The translations under genes and the position numbers were made by a program. The notes below the pieces were generated by a model. It saw only the letters and a program-made list of their open reading frames with translations, ran no database searches and was not told the origin of the DNA. A DNA stretch of 64,000 nucleotides. Source: Pseudomonadota bacterium (GTDB lineage: Bacteria; Pseudomonadota; Alphaproteobacteria; Rhizobiales; Xanthobacteraceae). Numbering within the stretch: position 1 is the stretch's first letter; every line of letters starts with the position of its first letter. Positions 52,565 to 60,369 of this stretch are shown in pieces. The stretch covers positions 1 to 64,000 of the forward strand of contig JAEWHP010000033.1 of assembly GCA_023387735.1 (NCBI GenBank), read 5' to 3'.

Positions 52565-53719
52565 TCACGATGCCGCCAGATGCAGGATGTCATTGTAGGT
52601 TGCAAACACCATCAACATCAGGACCAAACCGAGCCCGATTCGGAACCCCATCTCCTGGGCCCGTTCAGACAGCGGACGGCCCCGGACGGCTTCCACCGCA
52701 TAGAACAAAAGGTGACCACCATCGAGCAGCGGAACCGGAAACAGGTTCAACAGCCCGATCGAGATCGACAGCACCGCAGCCAGATGCACCAGGGCTGCCA
52801 GGCCGATGGTCGCGACCTGCCCCGATATCTGGGCGATTCTGATCGGACCGCCGACCTGGTCGGCGGCTTCGCGGCCGGTGAATACCCCGCCTATGTAGGC
52901 GAGCGTACGGTCCACCACGAACCAGGTCTCCTTCACGCCCAGCCAAAGCGCGCTGGCGGGATCGACCCGCTCGGTCACGACATCGCCGGGCGCGGTGGCC
53001 CGGGTAATGCCGAGCACGCCCAGACGATGGACGTTTCCGAACGAATCCTTCACTTCGCGAAGTTCCGGGGTACCTTTGAGCTGCAGCGTGGAATCGCCGC
53101 GCTTGATCGTGAAGTTCAGGGTGTCCCCGGCGCGAACGCCGACGACGCGCTGCATGTCGGAGAAGCTGCCGATGGTCTTGCCGTCGATCGCGGTCACGAC
53201 GTCGCCGACCTGGAAACCCGCCTTTGAGGCGGCGCTGTTGGCTTCGATCTTGTCGACCCGCGCCGTCGTGCTGGGTTTGCCGAAGAAGGTGAACAGGCAG
53301 GTGAAGATCACGATCGCCAAGATGAAATTCGCGATCGGACCGGCGGCAACGATTGCTGCGCGCGCACCGACCTTCTTGTGGTGGAAACTGCCCGCCCGCT
53401 CCTCCGCGGTCATGCTGGCAAGCGTCTCGGACGAGGCCGGGGTCGAGGCCTCCGACTCGTCGCCAAAGAACTTCACATAGCCGCCGAGCGGAATCGCGGA
53501 GATCTTCCAGCGGGTGCCGTGGCGGTCGTTGAAGCCCGCAAGTTCCGGCCCGAAGCCGAGCGAGAACGTCAGCACCTTCACACCATTCCATCGGGCGACC
53601 AGGAAGTGGCCGAGCTCATGGAAGAACACGACGATGGTCAGGACAAACAGGAAGGGGATGATGTAGCCGATGAGCCCGTTGCCCAACGTATTGAAACTAT
53701 GCAGGAAAAAATCAGTCAT
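52565..53719 (-). CDS. rseP: RIP metalloprotease RseP
   Basis: A 384-aa site-2-type zinc protease in the inner membrane that cuts membrane-bound anti-sigma factors. The zinc motif is HELGH at residues 34-38. One clear PDZ domain is seen (about 125-205; GFQVGDVVTAIDGKTIGSFSDMQRVVG), and the third zinc-ligand motif is PVPLLDGGHLLFYAVEAVRGRPLS near 325. It has about four membrane segments. GAGGGGAA precedes the ATG. It lies between dxr and bamA, as in other proteobacteria. Confidence 0.95.
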   Translation of the reverse strand: MTDFFLHSFNTLGNGLIGYIIPFLFVLTIVVFFHELGHFLVARWNGVKVLTFSLGFGPELAGFNDRHGTRWKISAIPLGGYVKFFGDESEASTPASSETLASMTAEERAGSFHHKKVGARAAIVAAGPIANFILAIVIFTCLFTFFGKPSTTARVDKIEANSAASKAGFQVGDVVTAIDGKTIGSFSDMQRVVGVRAGDTLNFTIKRGDSTLQLKGTPELREVKDSFGNVHRLGVLGITRATAPGDVVTERVDPASALWLGVKETWFVVDRTLAYIGGVFTGREAADQVGGPIRIAQISGQVATIGLAALVHLAAVLSISIGLLNLFPVPLLDGGHLLFYAVEAVRGRPLSERAQEMGFRIGLGLVLMLMVFATYNDILHLAAS

Positions 53720-53761
53720 CAGATTCCCCTCGACAAGAGCCAGCGGCTCCGTCCCACGCCC

Positions 53762-54985
53762 CTAGGATGCCTTCAAGGCAATTTGAGGCAATAGGGAGGC
53801 CGCTCTATTTCGCGCGTTATGGTCAACCGCAATCGCGTCGTCGGCTGAGCTTAGCGGCGCCAGGTTCCCGGCGCGAATCCAGTCGTTGATGGTCGCTTCG
53901 ACGAGGCGCGCGATGGCACCGAACTTGATCTGGCCGGCGATGAAGGCAGCCACGGCCACCTCGTTTGCGGCATTATATACCGTAGTTGCGCCGCGTCCTG
54001 TTCTTAAGGATTCGTAAGCGAGCCGCAGTCCCGGGAACCGCTCGAAGTCCGGTGCCTCGAAGGTGAGCTGCCCGATCTTGGCCAGGTCCAGCCTGGCCGA
54101 CGGTCCGACGATTCGGTCGGGCCACCCGAGGCAATGCGCGATCGGAATGCGCATGTCGGGGGCGCCGAGCTGCGCCACCACGGAGCGGTCGGAGAATTCA
54201 ACCATGCCGTGAATGATCGACTGCGGATGCACGAGGACGTCGATTTCGTCGGGCGTCAGCGCGAACAGGTAAGACGCTTCAATGACTTCGAGCCCCTTGT
54301 TCATCATCGAGGCCGAATCGATCGTGATCTTCTGGCCCATGCTCCAGTTCGGATGCTTCAACGCCTGCGCCAGCGTTGCCTGCTCGATGTCACCGGCCGC
54401 CCAGGTGCGGAACGGGCCGCCGGAAGCGGTGATGATCACGCGCACCAGTTCCTCGCGATTCCCTGAGGAAAGCGCCTGAAACAGCGCGTTGTGCTCGGAA
54501 TCGGCCGGCAGGATGCAGGCATTCGCCTTCGCCGCGCGCTGCATGAAGAAATCGCCTGCGCAAACCAGGCATTCCTTGTTGGCCAAGGCTACCGCTGCGC
54601 CGCGGTCGACGGCCGCTAGTGCCGGCTTCAGCCCGGCAGCGCCGCTCACCGCCGCCATCACCCAATCGGCGGGACGCGCGGCCGCCTCGATAACCGCACT
54701 TTCGCCGGCGCCGCATTCGGTGCGCGTGCCCGCGAGCGCGGCCTTCAGCTCGCCGAGTTTGGCCGGGTCAGCAATCGCCGCGAATCTGGCGCCGAATTCC
54801 TTCGCTAGTTTCGCCAGCGCTTCGACGTTGGAATTCGCGCTCAGCGCCTCGACCTGATAGCGGTCGCGGGCGCCGCGCAGCAGATCCATGGTGCTGTCGC
54901 CGATGGAACCGGTGGCGCCCAGCACCGTCACGGTGCGGGCATCAGCCAGCGGAGCCTTGTTATTACGCAATGGAACTGCGCTCAT
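53762..54985 (-). CDS. dxr: 1-Deoxy-D-xylulose 5-phosphate reductoisomerase
   Basis: A 407-aa NADPH-dependent enzyme of the MEP isoprenoid route. The NADPH loop is VTVLGATGSIGDSTMDLL (about 20-37), the metal ligands are Asp and Glu in PADSEHNALFQ and Glu in NKGLEVIEASYLF, and the flexible substrate loop is LKHPNWSMGQKITIDSASMMNKG. ATG 54985 (MSAVPLRNN) lies 4 bases after the cdsA stop; the frame open to 55081 overlaps cdsA and is rejected. Confidence 0.96.
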   Translation of the reverse strand: MSAVPLRNNKAPLADARTVTVLGATGSIGDSTMDLLRGARDRYQVEALSANSNVEALAKLAKEFGARFAAIADPAKLGELKAALAGTRTECGAGESAVIEAAARPADWVMAAVSGAAGLKPALAAVDRGAAVALANKECLVCAGDFFMQRAAKANACILPADSEHNALFQALSSGNREELVRVIITASGGPFRTWAAGDIEQATLAQALKHPNWSMGQKITIDSASMMNKGLEVIEASYLFALTPDEIDVLVHPQSIIHGMVEFSDRSVVAQLGAPDMRIPIAHCLGWPDRIVGPSARLDLAKIGQLTFEAPDFERFPGLRLAYESLRTGRGATTVYNAANEVAVAAFIAGQIKFGAIARLVEATINDWIRAGNLAPLSSADDAIAVDHNARNRAASLLPQIALKAS

Positions 54986-54989
54986 AATT

Positions 54990-55856
54990 TCACCAAACCA
55001 TAAGACCGCGGCCGACGCCATCGGCGCCGCCCCGCAGGAACCCGAAAAGTGCCGCCACAACGACGGCTGCGACAAAACCATCCAGGCGATCCATTAGCCC
55101 GCCATGGCCGGGAATGATGTGACTTGAGTCCTTTACGCCAAAACGCCGCTTCACGGCGGATTCGAACAGGTCGCCGAGCTGCGAAACGACCGAGAGGATC
55201 GCGCCAAGCACCAACAGAGGCCCGGTGTTGCCCAGACCTAGTGCGGCAAACACAATGGCCACCGCCAGACTGGCGGCGAATCCGCCGGCAGCCCCCGCCC
55301 AGGTCTTTTTCGGACTGACCTTTGGCCAGAGTTTCGGCCCGCCGATGCCGCGGCCGGCGAAGTAGCCGCCGCTATCGGTCACCCAGACGATCAGCAGCAC
55401 GAACATCAGCGCCGCGAACCCCTTCACGGGATCGAGCCGCACCAGAACGGAAGCGATTTCCGCTGCCGCGGCATAGAGAAATCCCGCGGCAACCCAGTTC
55501 CGTCGTTCCGGCGCCATCGAAACAGCGACGACGAGGCCAATGGCGAGCACGATCAGTGCGGCATCGATACGGCCGATCGCGAAGCAGAGCCCGGCGACCG
55601 CAAGCGCCACCCCGCCCGGCACGCTCACGCGCGTCGCACCGGCCAGGCCCACGACCGCCAGCCACTCCAGGAACAGACCGATCGCCGCCAGAGTCACCAG
55701 CGCGGTCCACAGCCAGCCGCCGGCATAAGCGATCGCAACCGCCAGCGGAATCAGCACCGCGGCCACGACGACGCGCATCAGGAGATTGCGCGAAGCGGAT
55801 TCGCCAGGCGAAGCGGATTCGCTCGCTGCCGCCCGCGCGGCCTCGCGCTCGGTCAC
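54990..55856 (-). CDS. cdsA: Phosphatidate cytidylyltransferase
   Basis: A 288-aa inner-membrane enzyme that makes CDP-diacylglycerol for phospholipid synthesis. It has about eight membrane segments. The CdsA signature SQLGDLFESAVKRRFGVKDS, followed by SHIIPGHGGLMDRLD, lies at about 235-265. The start is GTG at 55856, overlapping the uppS stop (GTGA). Confidence 0.95.
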   Translation of the reverse strand: MTEREAARAAASESASPGESASRNLLMRVVVAAVLIPLAVAIAYAGGWLWTALVTLAAIGLFLEWLAVVGLAGATRVSVPGGVALAVAGLCFAIGRIDAALIVLAIGLVVAVSMAPERRNWVAAGFLYAAAAEIASVLVRLDPVKGFAALMFVLLIVWVTDSGGYFAGRGIGGPKLWPKVSPKKTWAGAAGGFAASLAVAIVFAALGLGNTGPLLVLGAILSVVSQLGDLFESAVKRRFGVKDSSHIIPGHGGLMDRLDGFVAAVVVAALFGFLRGGADGVGRGLMVW

Positions 55857-56611
55857 GATCCGGTTTTCGCGGCCAGACCGCCGAAGCGGCGCTCACGTCT
55901 GGCGTATTCGGCAATCGCGCTTTCCAGCGCGGCCTTGTCGAAATCCGGCCAGTGGATCGGCACGAATACAAGCTCGCTGTAGGCGGCCTGCCACATCAGG
56001 AAATTCGACAGCCGCTGCTCGCCGCTGGTGCGGATGATGAGGTCGGGATCGGGAATGTCGGGCGCATCGAGATACTGACCGAGCGTATCGGCATCGATCG
56101 ATGCCGGATCGCGCTTGCCCTCGGCCACTTCGCGCGCCAGCCGCTGGGCCGCGCCCGCGATTTCCTGGCGCGATCCGTAATTGAACGCGACCACGAGATG
56201 GAGCCTGGTGTTGGCCCTGGTCAGTTCCTCGGCCTCGCTCAGCAGTGCGCAGATATCCGGCTCCAGCCCCGTCCGCTCGCCGATTACGCGCACGCGGACG
56301 CCGTCGCGATGCAGCGTCGCCAGGTCGTTGCGGATGAAGCGGCGTAGCAAACCGAACAAATCGCCGATTTCGGTCGCCGGCCGCGACCAGTTCTCCGAGC
56401 TGAAGGAGAAGATCGTCAGATACTGAATGCCGAGTTCATGGGCGGCCTGAACGACGCGGCGCAGCGCATCGACGCCACGACGATGGCCCTCGGCGCGCGG
56501 CAGGCCGCGCGCCGCCGCCCAGCGCCCGTTTCCGTCCATGATGATCGCGACATGCAACGGGCCGGTTCGATCCGGTCCTTCCGTGGCTGGCGCAGCGGCA
56601 TTCGACATCAT
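55853..56611 (-). CDS. uppS: Undecaprenyl pyrophosphate synthase
   Basis: A 252-aa cis-prenyltransferase that builds the C55 carrier for peptidoglycan and O-antigen. The catalytic Asp is D26 in HVAIIMDGNGRWA; further signatures are GHRRGVDALRRVV, FSFSSENWSRP and the C-terminal PDPDLIIRTSGEQRLSNFLMWQAAYSELVF. Two adjacent ATG codons (56611, 56608) are possible starts. It is coupled to cdsA by overlap. Confidence 0.96.
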   Translation of the reverse strand: MMSNAAAPATEGPDRTGPLHVAIIMDGNGRWAAARGLPRAEGHRRGVDALRRVVQAAHELGIQYLTIFSFSSENWSRPATEIGDLFGLLRRFIRNDLATLHRDGVRVRVIGERTGLEPDICALLSEAEELTRANTRLHLVVAFNYGSRQEIAGAAQRLAREVAEGKRDPASIDADTLGQYLDAPDIPDPDLIIRTSGEQRLSNFLMWQAAYSELVFVPIHWPDFDKAALESAIAEYARRERRFGGLAAKTGS

Positions 56612-56665
56612 CTAAAATTCCAGGACCATCCCGAAGTGGCGATCGCACGGTTCGATCGCAAGCGA

Positions 56666-57229
56666 TCAAACCGTGAGGATTTCCTTTTCCTTCGCCGCAA
56701 GCAACTGATCGATTTCGGCAATCATCCCGTCGGTCGCCTTCTGCACGTCATTGGCAAGGCGCTCCTGGTCGTCTTCGGAAATCTCGTGATTCTTCTCGAG
56801 CTTCTTGACGATATCGAGCCCATCGCGGCGGACATGACGAACCGCGACCTTGGCGGCTTCGGCATATTTGTGCGCGACCTTCACCAGCTCCTTGCGACGC
56901 TCCTCGTTGAGCTCGGGAATGCGCAGGCGCAGCACCTGCCCTTCGGTCGCCGGCGACAGCCCGAGATTGGAATCGACGATCGCCTTTTCCACGGCCTTGA
57001 CCATGGACTTGTCCCACACCTGCACCGAAAGCAGCCGCGGCTCGGGCACGCTGACGGTGGCGAGCTGGTTGAGCGGCATGTGCGAGCCATAAGCCTCGAC
57101 CTGCACCGGCTCGAGCATCGAGGCCGCCGCGCGACCGGTGCGCAGGCCGCCCAGTTCGTGCTTGAGCGACTGCGTCGCTCCCTGCATGCGGCGCTTCAAT
57201 TCGTTGATGTCAAAACCAGGCGTGGGCAT
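56666..57229 (-). CDS. frr: Ribosome recycling factor
   Basis: A 187-aa protein that, with EF-G, splits the ribosome after termination. It has the RRF two-domain pattern, with GLRTGRAAASMLEPVQVEAYGSHMPLNQLATVSVPEPRLLSVQVWDKS and the C-terminal helix DEIT-like EISEDDQERLANDVQKATDGMIAEIDQLLAAKEKEI. GGAGGGGAGAG precedes the ATG. The length equals the family norm (185). Confidence 0.97.
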   Translation of the reverse strand: MPTPGFDINELKRRMQGATQSLKHELGGLRTGRAAASMLEPVQVEAYGSHMPLNQLATVSVPEPRLLSVQVWDKSMVKAVEKAIVDSNLGLSPATEGQVLRLRIPELNEERRKELVKVAHKYAEAAKVAVRHVRRDGLDIVKKLEKNHEISEDDQERLANDVQKATDGMIAEIDQLLAAKEKEILTV

Positions 57230-57299
57230 AACGCTCTCCCCTCCTCAGAAACCAGCCGCCGGCGTCGTGGGACCTGCGGTTCGAAACAGCACCGGCGTG

Positions 57300-58016
57300 T
57301 CAGCCGGCTACGACCGTGCCGTGGCCGTTCCCGCGCAGGATCGCGCCGATCGAACCCGGCTCGGCGATCGAGAATACGATGATAGGCAGCGACGTCTCGC
57401 GGGCAAGGGCGAATGCGGTTGCATCCATCACCTTGTAGCCACCCTGAATCGCCTGCGAATGCGTCAACCGGTCGAAACGCTTGGCTGACGGGTCCTTCTT
57501 GGGATCGGCGTTATAGACGCCATCGACATTGGTTGCCTTGAGCACCGCCTGCGCGCCGATTTCGGCCGCGCGCAGAACCGCCGTGGTGTCGGTGGTGAAG
57601 AACGGATTGCCGGTTCCACCGCCTAGCAGGACTATGCGCCCTTCGGACAGATATTTGTGCGCTGCACTGCGCGTGAACAGCTCGGAAATCTCGGGCATCA
57701 CGAACGCCGACAGCGTCCGCGCCGGCGTACCCTTGCGCTCGATGGCAGCCTCCAGCGCGAGGCAGTTCATCATGGTGGCGAGCATGCCCATGGTATCGCC
57801 GGTCGGGCGCGAGACGCCACGCGACGAGACCTCCACGCCGCGAACGATGTTGCCGCCGCCGATCACGACGGCCACCTCGATGCCGAGTTTCTGGGCCGCG
57901 ATCAGTTCGCCCGCGATACGGTCAATGGTGGGCTGGTCGATACCGAAGGACTGGCTGCCGGCGAGGTACTCGCCCGAGAGCTTGATCACGACGCGACGAT
58001 AGACCGGCTCAGCCAT
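57300..58016 (-). CDS. pyrH: UMP kinase
   Basis: A 238-aa amino-acid-kinase fold enzyme that phosphorylates UMP in pyrimidine nucleotide synthesis. Motifs are RVVIKLSGEYLAGSQSFGID, VAVVIGGGNIVRG, DTMGMLATMMNCLALE, GRIVLLGGGTGNPFFTTDTTAVLRAAEIGA and TNVDGVYNADPKKDPSAKRFD. GGAAGC precedes the ATG. It lies between tsf and frr in the usual order. Confidence 0.97.
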   Translation of the reverse strand: MAEPVYRRVVIKLSGEYLAGSQSFGIDQPTIDRIAGELIAAQKLGIEVAVVIGGGNIVRGVEVSSRGVSRPTGDTMGMLATMMNCLALEAAIERKGTPARTLSAFVMPEISELFTRSAAHKYLSEGRIVLLGGGTGNPFFTTDTTAVLRAAEIGAQAVLKATNVDGVYNADPKKDPSAKRFDRLTHSQAIQGGYKVMDATAFALARETSLPIIVFSIAEPGSIGAILRGNGHGTVVAG

Positions 58017-58045
58017 TGCTTATCGCTTCCTTATCCCGCGTGTGA

Positions 58046-58069
58046 CTTCCGGCGCCAAAGCGCCGGAAG
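58046..58069 (-). terminator. Strong hairpin between tsf and pyrH
   Basis: Ten-base arms CTTCCGGCGC and GCGCCGGAAG with a 4-base loop lie in the 69-base gap after the tsf stop. No T-run follows. It is likely an mRNA processing or attenuation element that sets pyrH lower than tsf. Confidence 0.55.
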
Positions 58070-58085
58070 CTCGTTACCGCAGCGG

Positions 58086-59009
58086 TTACTTCTTGCCGCT
58101 GGCCGCCGCGACTTCGGCTGCGAAATCGGATTCCTGCTTCTCGATTCCCTCGCCGAGAGCATAGCGCACAAATCCGGCAATCTTCACGGGACCGCCGACC
58201 TTGCCCTCAGCTTCCTTCACCGCCTGCGCGACCGACTTGCCGGTGTCGTGGATGAACGCCTGTTCCAGCAGGCAGACTTCCTTGTAGTAGGTCTTCAGGC
58301 CGGACTCGACGATCTTTTCGATCACGTTGTCGGGCTTGCCCTGCTGGCGGTACTTGTCGGCCAGAACGTCCTTTTCACGCTTGACGATTTCCGGGTCGAG
58401 GCCGGACGGATCCAGCGCCTGCGGATTGCTCGCGGCCACGTGCATGGCAAGCTGACGGCCGAGCTGCGCGAGTTCGTCGGTCTTGCCGGTGGATTCCAGC
58501 GCGACGAGCACGCCCATCTTGCCGGCGCCGTCGATCACCGCGCCGTGGATATAGCTCGACACCACGCCCTGGCCCACCTCGAGCGCAGCCGCGCGCCGCA
58601 GCGACATGTTCTCGCCGATGGTGGCGATTGCGTCCGAGATCGCAGTCTCGACCGTGACGTCGCCAACCTTGGCCGCCTTGATCTTCTCGACGTCCGCGCT
58701 GTTGTGCAGCGCGACCTGGGCGATCATCTTGACGAGGCCCTGGAACTGTTCGTTGCGCGCGACGAAATCGGTCTCCGAGTTGACCTCGACCACGACGCCC
58801 TTGGTGCCCGATGTCACGGCGCCGATCAGGCCCTCCGCCGCGACGCGGCCGGCCTTCTTCGCAGCCTTCGACAGGCCCTTCTTGCGCAGCCAGTCCTGGG
58901 CAGCGGTCATGTCGCCCGAGGTTTCGGTAAGCGCCGCCTTGCAGTCCATCATGCCCGCGCCGGTCGACTCGCGCAGTTCCTTGACCATCGCCGCCGAAAT
59001 CGTTGCCAT
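58086..59009 (-). CDS. tsf: Translation elongation factor Ts
   Basis: A 307-aa nucleotide exchange factor for EF-Tu. The N-terminal UBA-like part is SAAMVKELRESTGAGMMDCKAALTETSGDMTAAQDWLRKKGL, followed by the core with VVVEVNSETDFVARNEQFQGLV and VASNPQALDPSGLDPEIVKREKDVLA. ATG 59009 (MATISAAMV) is chosen; the frame open to 59072 covers only intergenic sequence. It follows rpsB by 136 bases with a hairpin between them. Confidence 0.97.
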   Translation of the reverse strand: MATISAAMVKELRESTGAGMMDCKAALTETSGDMTAAQDWLRKKGLSKAAKKAGRVAAEGLIGAVTSGTKGVVVEVNSETDFVARNEQFQGLVKMIAQVALHNSADVEKIKAAKVGDVTVETAISDAIATIGENMSLRRAAALEVGQGVVSSYIHGAVIDGAGKMGVLVALESTGKTDELAQLGRQLAMHVAASNPQALDPSGLDPEIVKREKDVLADKYRQQGKPDNVIEKIVESGLKTYYKEVCLLEQAFIHDTGKSVAQAVKEAEGKVGGPVKIAGFVRYALGEGIEKQESDFAAEVAAASGKK

Positions 59010-59108
59010 CGTCGAATATCCTTCTCGCCTGCTAGCCGCGAGCACGGCGCGCGCCTTGCGCCATGCCGCCATCAGCTTCAGGGAATGCCGAAATCTGAGG
59101 AAAGAGCC

Positions 59109-59129
59109 GGTGGCCGGAGGCCGGCCACC
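59109..59129 (-). terminator. Hairpin between rpsB and tsf
   Basis: Nine-base arms GGTGGCCGG and CCGGCCACC with a 3-base loop lie 17 bases after the rpsB stop. On the minus strand the stem is followed by GGCTCTTTCC, only a poor T-tract. It is probably an attenuator or RNA-processing site between the two genes. Confidence 0.5.
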
Positions 59130-59145
59130 TGGCGTTACATCTAAT

Positions 59146-60144
59146 TTATTCCGCTTCCGCGGTCAGCGCCTTGGCCTGGGCGACCCAGCCATCGGCGCGG
59201 CTTGGAAGTCCGACCTCTTCACCGATCTTGTGCGCGGTGTCGTGATCGAGTTCGGCGAGCTGCCAGTAGTGGAAGATGCCGAGGTCGTTGAACTTCTTCT
59301 CGATCGCACCCGACACGCCGGTGAGCTTCTTGAGGTTGTCGGCGGTGCCGCGCGGACCGGCCAGACCCTGGAAGCCGGTCGGCTGCGCTGCCGCCGGAAT
59401 TTCCTCGCGGGCCGGTTGAGCGGAGGCGCCGATATCGATGCCGTGGTCACCCTGCGCGCGCGAGATGCCGTCGATGGCGGCGCGGGCAATCAGGTCGCAA
59501 TACAGCGAAATGGCGCGGCCGGCGTCGTCATTGCCCGGCACCACGAAGGTGATGCCCTTGGGGTCGGAGTTGGTATCGACAATCGCGGCAACGGGAATGT
59601 TGAGCCGCTGCGCTTCCTGGATCGCGATGTCTTCCTTGTTGGTATCGATCACGAAGATCATGTCGGGAAGCCCGCCCATGTCCTTGATGCCGCCCAGCGA
59701 ACGATCGAGCTTGTCGCGCTCGCGCTGCAGCGTCAGCCGCTCCTTCTTGGTGTAGGAGTTGGCTTCGCCCGACGAGAGCACCTCGTCGAGATGACGCAGG
59801 CGCTTGATCGAGCCCGAGATCGTCTTCCAGTTGGTCAGCGTGCCGCCGAGCCAGCGCGAATTGACGAAATACTGCGCCGACCGCTTCGCGGCCTCGGCAA
59901 CGCCGTCCTGCGCCTGGCGCTTGGTGCCGACGAACAGGATGCGGCCGCCCTTGGCGACAGTATCGGACACCGCCTGCAGCGCGCGATGGAGCATCGGCAC
60001 GGTCTGGGCGAGATCGATGATGTGGATGTTGTTGCGCGCACCGAAAATGTAATCCGCCATTTTCGGATTCCAGCGGTGCGACTGGTGGCCAAAGTGCACG
60101 CCAGCTTCAAGCAACTGACGCATAGAAAAATCGGGTAGCGACAT
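59146..60144 (-). CDS. rpsB: Small ribosomal subunit protein uS2
   Basis: A 332-aa S2 protein. The core (about residues 1-235; MSLPDFSMRQLLEAGVHFGHQSHRWNPKM, LFVGTKRQAQ, RWLGGTLTNWKTI, PDMIFVIDTNKEDIAIQEA) is standard. About 95 extra C-terminal residues follow, including GTADNLKKLTGVSGAIEKKFNDLGIFHYWQLAEL, a helix-hairpin-helix-like module known in alphaproteobacterial S2 proteins. ATG 60144 (MSLPDF) follows GGAGA at about 10 bases; the frame open to 60282 is not supported. A promoter lies upstream at 60255-60282. Confidence 0.97.
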   Translation of the reverse strand: MSLPDFSMRQLLEAGVHFGHQSHRWNPKMADYIFGARNNIHIIDLAQTVPMLHRALQAVSDTVAKGGRILFVGTKRQAQDGVAEAAKRSAQYFVNSRWLGGTLTNWKTISGSIKRLRHLDEVLSSGEANSYTKKERLTLQRERDKLDRSLGGIKDMGGLPDMIFVIDTNKEDIAIQEAQRLNIPVAAIVDTNSDPKGITFVVPGNDDAGRAISLYCDLIARAAIDGISRAQGDHGIDIGASAQPAREEIPAAAQPTGFQGLAGPRGTADNLKKLTGVSGAIEKKFNDLGIFHYWQLAELDHDTAHKIGEEVGLPSRADGWVAQAKALTAEAE

Positions 60145-60254
60145 CGTGTTGATTCTCCGGTTGGTTCCTCCGGAAACGTGTGAGCAGACGAGCCTTATGG
60201 CCCGGCTGCCACCGGACGGCCTTGTGAGCCATGTTTCCGTGTGAGATGGCGCGG

Positions 60255-60282
60255 TGTATAGCCGGATTCCAGCCAGAAGCAA
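60255..60282 (-). promoter_or_regulatory. Probable rpsB promoter
   Basis: On the minus strand TTGCTT (60277-60282) and TATACA (60255-60260) lie 16 bases apart. Transcription would start near 60248 and give a leader of about 105 bases before rpsB. It would serve rpsB and probably the genes that follow. Confidence 0.5.
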
Positions 60283-60313
60283 GGAAATAAGGCCGGTTTT
60301 CCGGGCCTTGCGG

Positions 60314-60332
60314 CCGGGCTATTTAGGCCCGG
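60314..60332 (-). terminator. Hairpin between the pseudo-caspase gene and rpsB
   Basis: A stem CCGGGC / GCCCGG with loop TATTTAG sits 38 bases after the pseudo-caspase stop. No clear T-tract follows on the minus strand. It may insulate rpsB from upstream transcription. Confidence 0.35.
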
Positions 60333-60369
60333 ACCGGCCACACTCCTGTCCCCTCTCCGGAGGAAACGA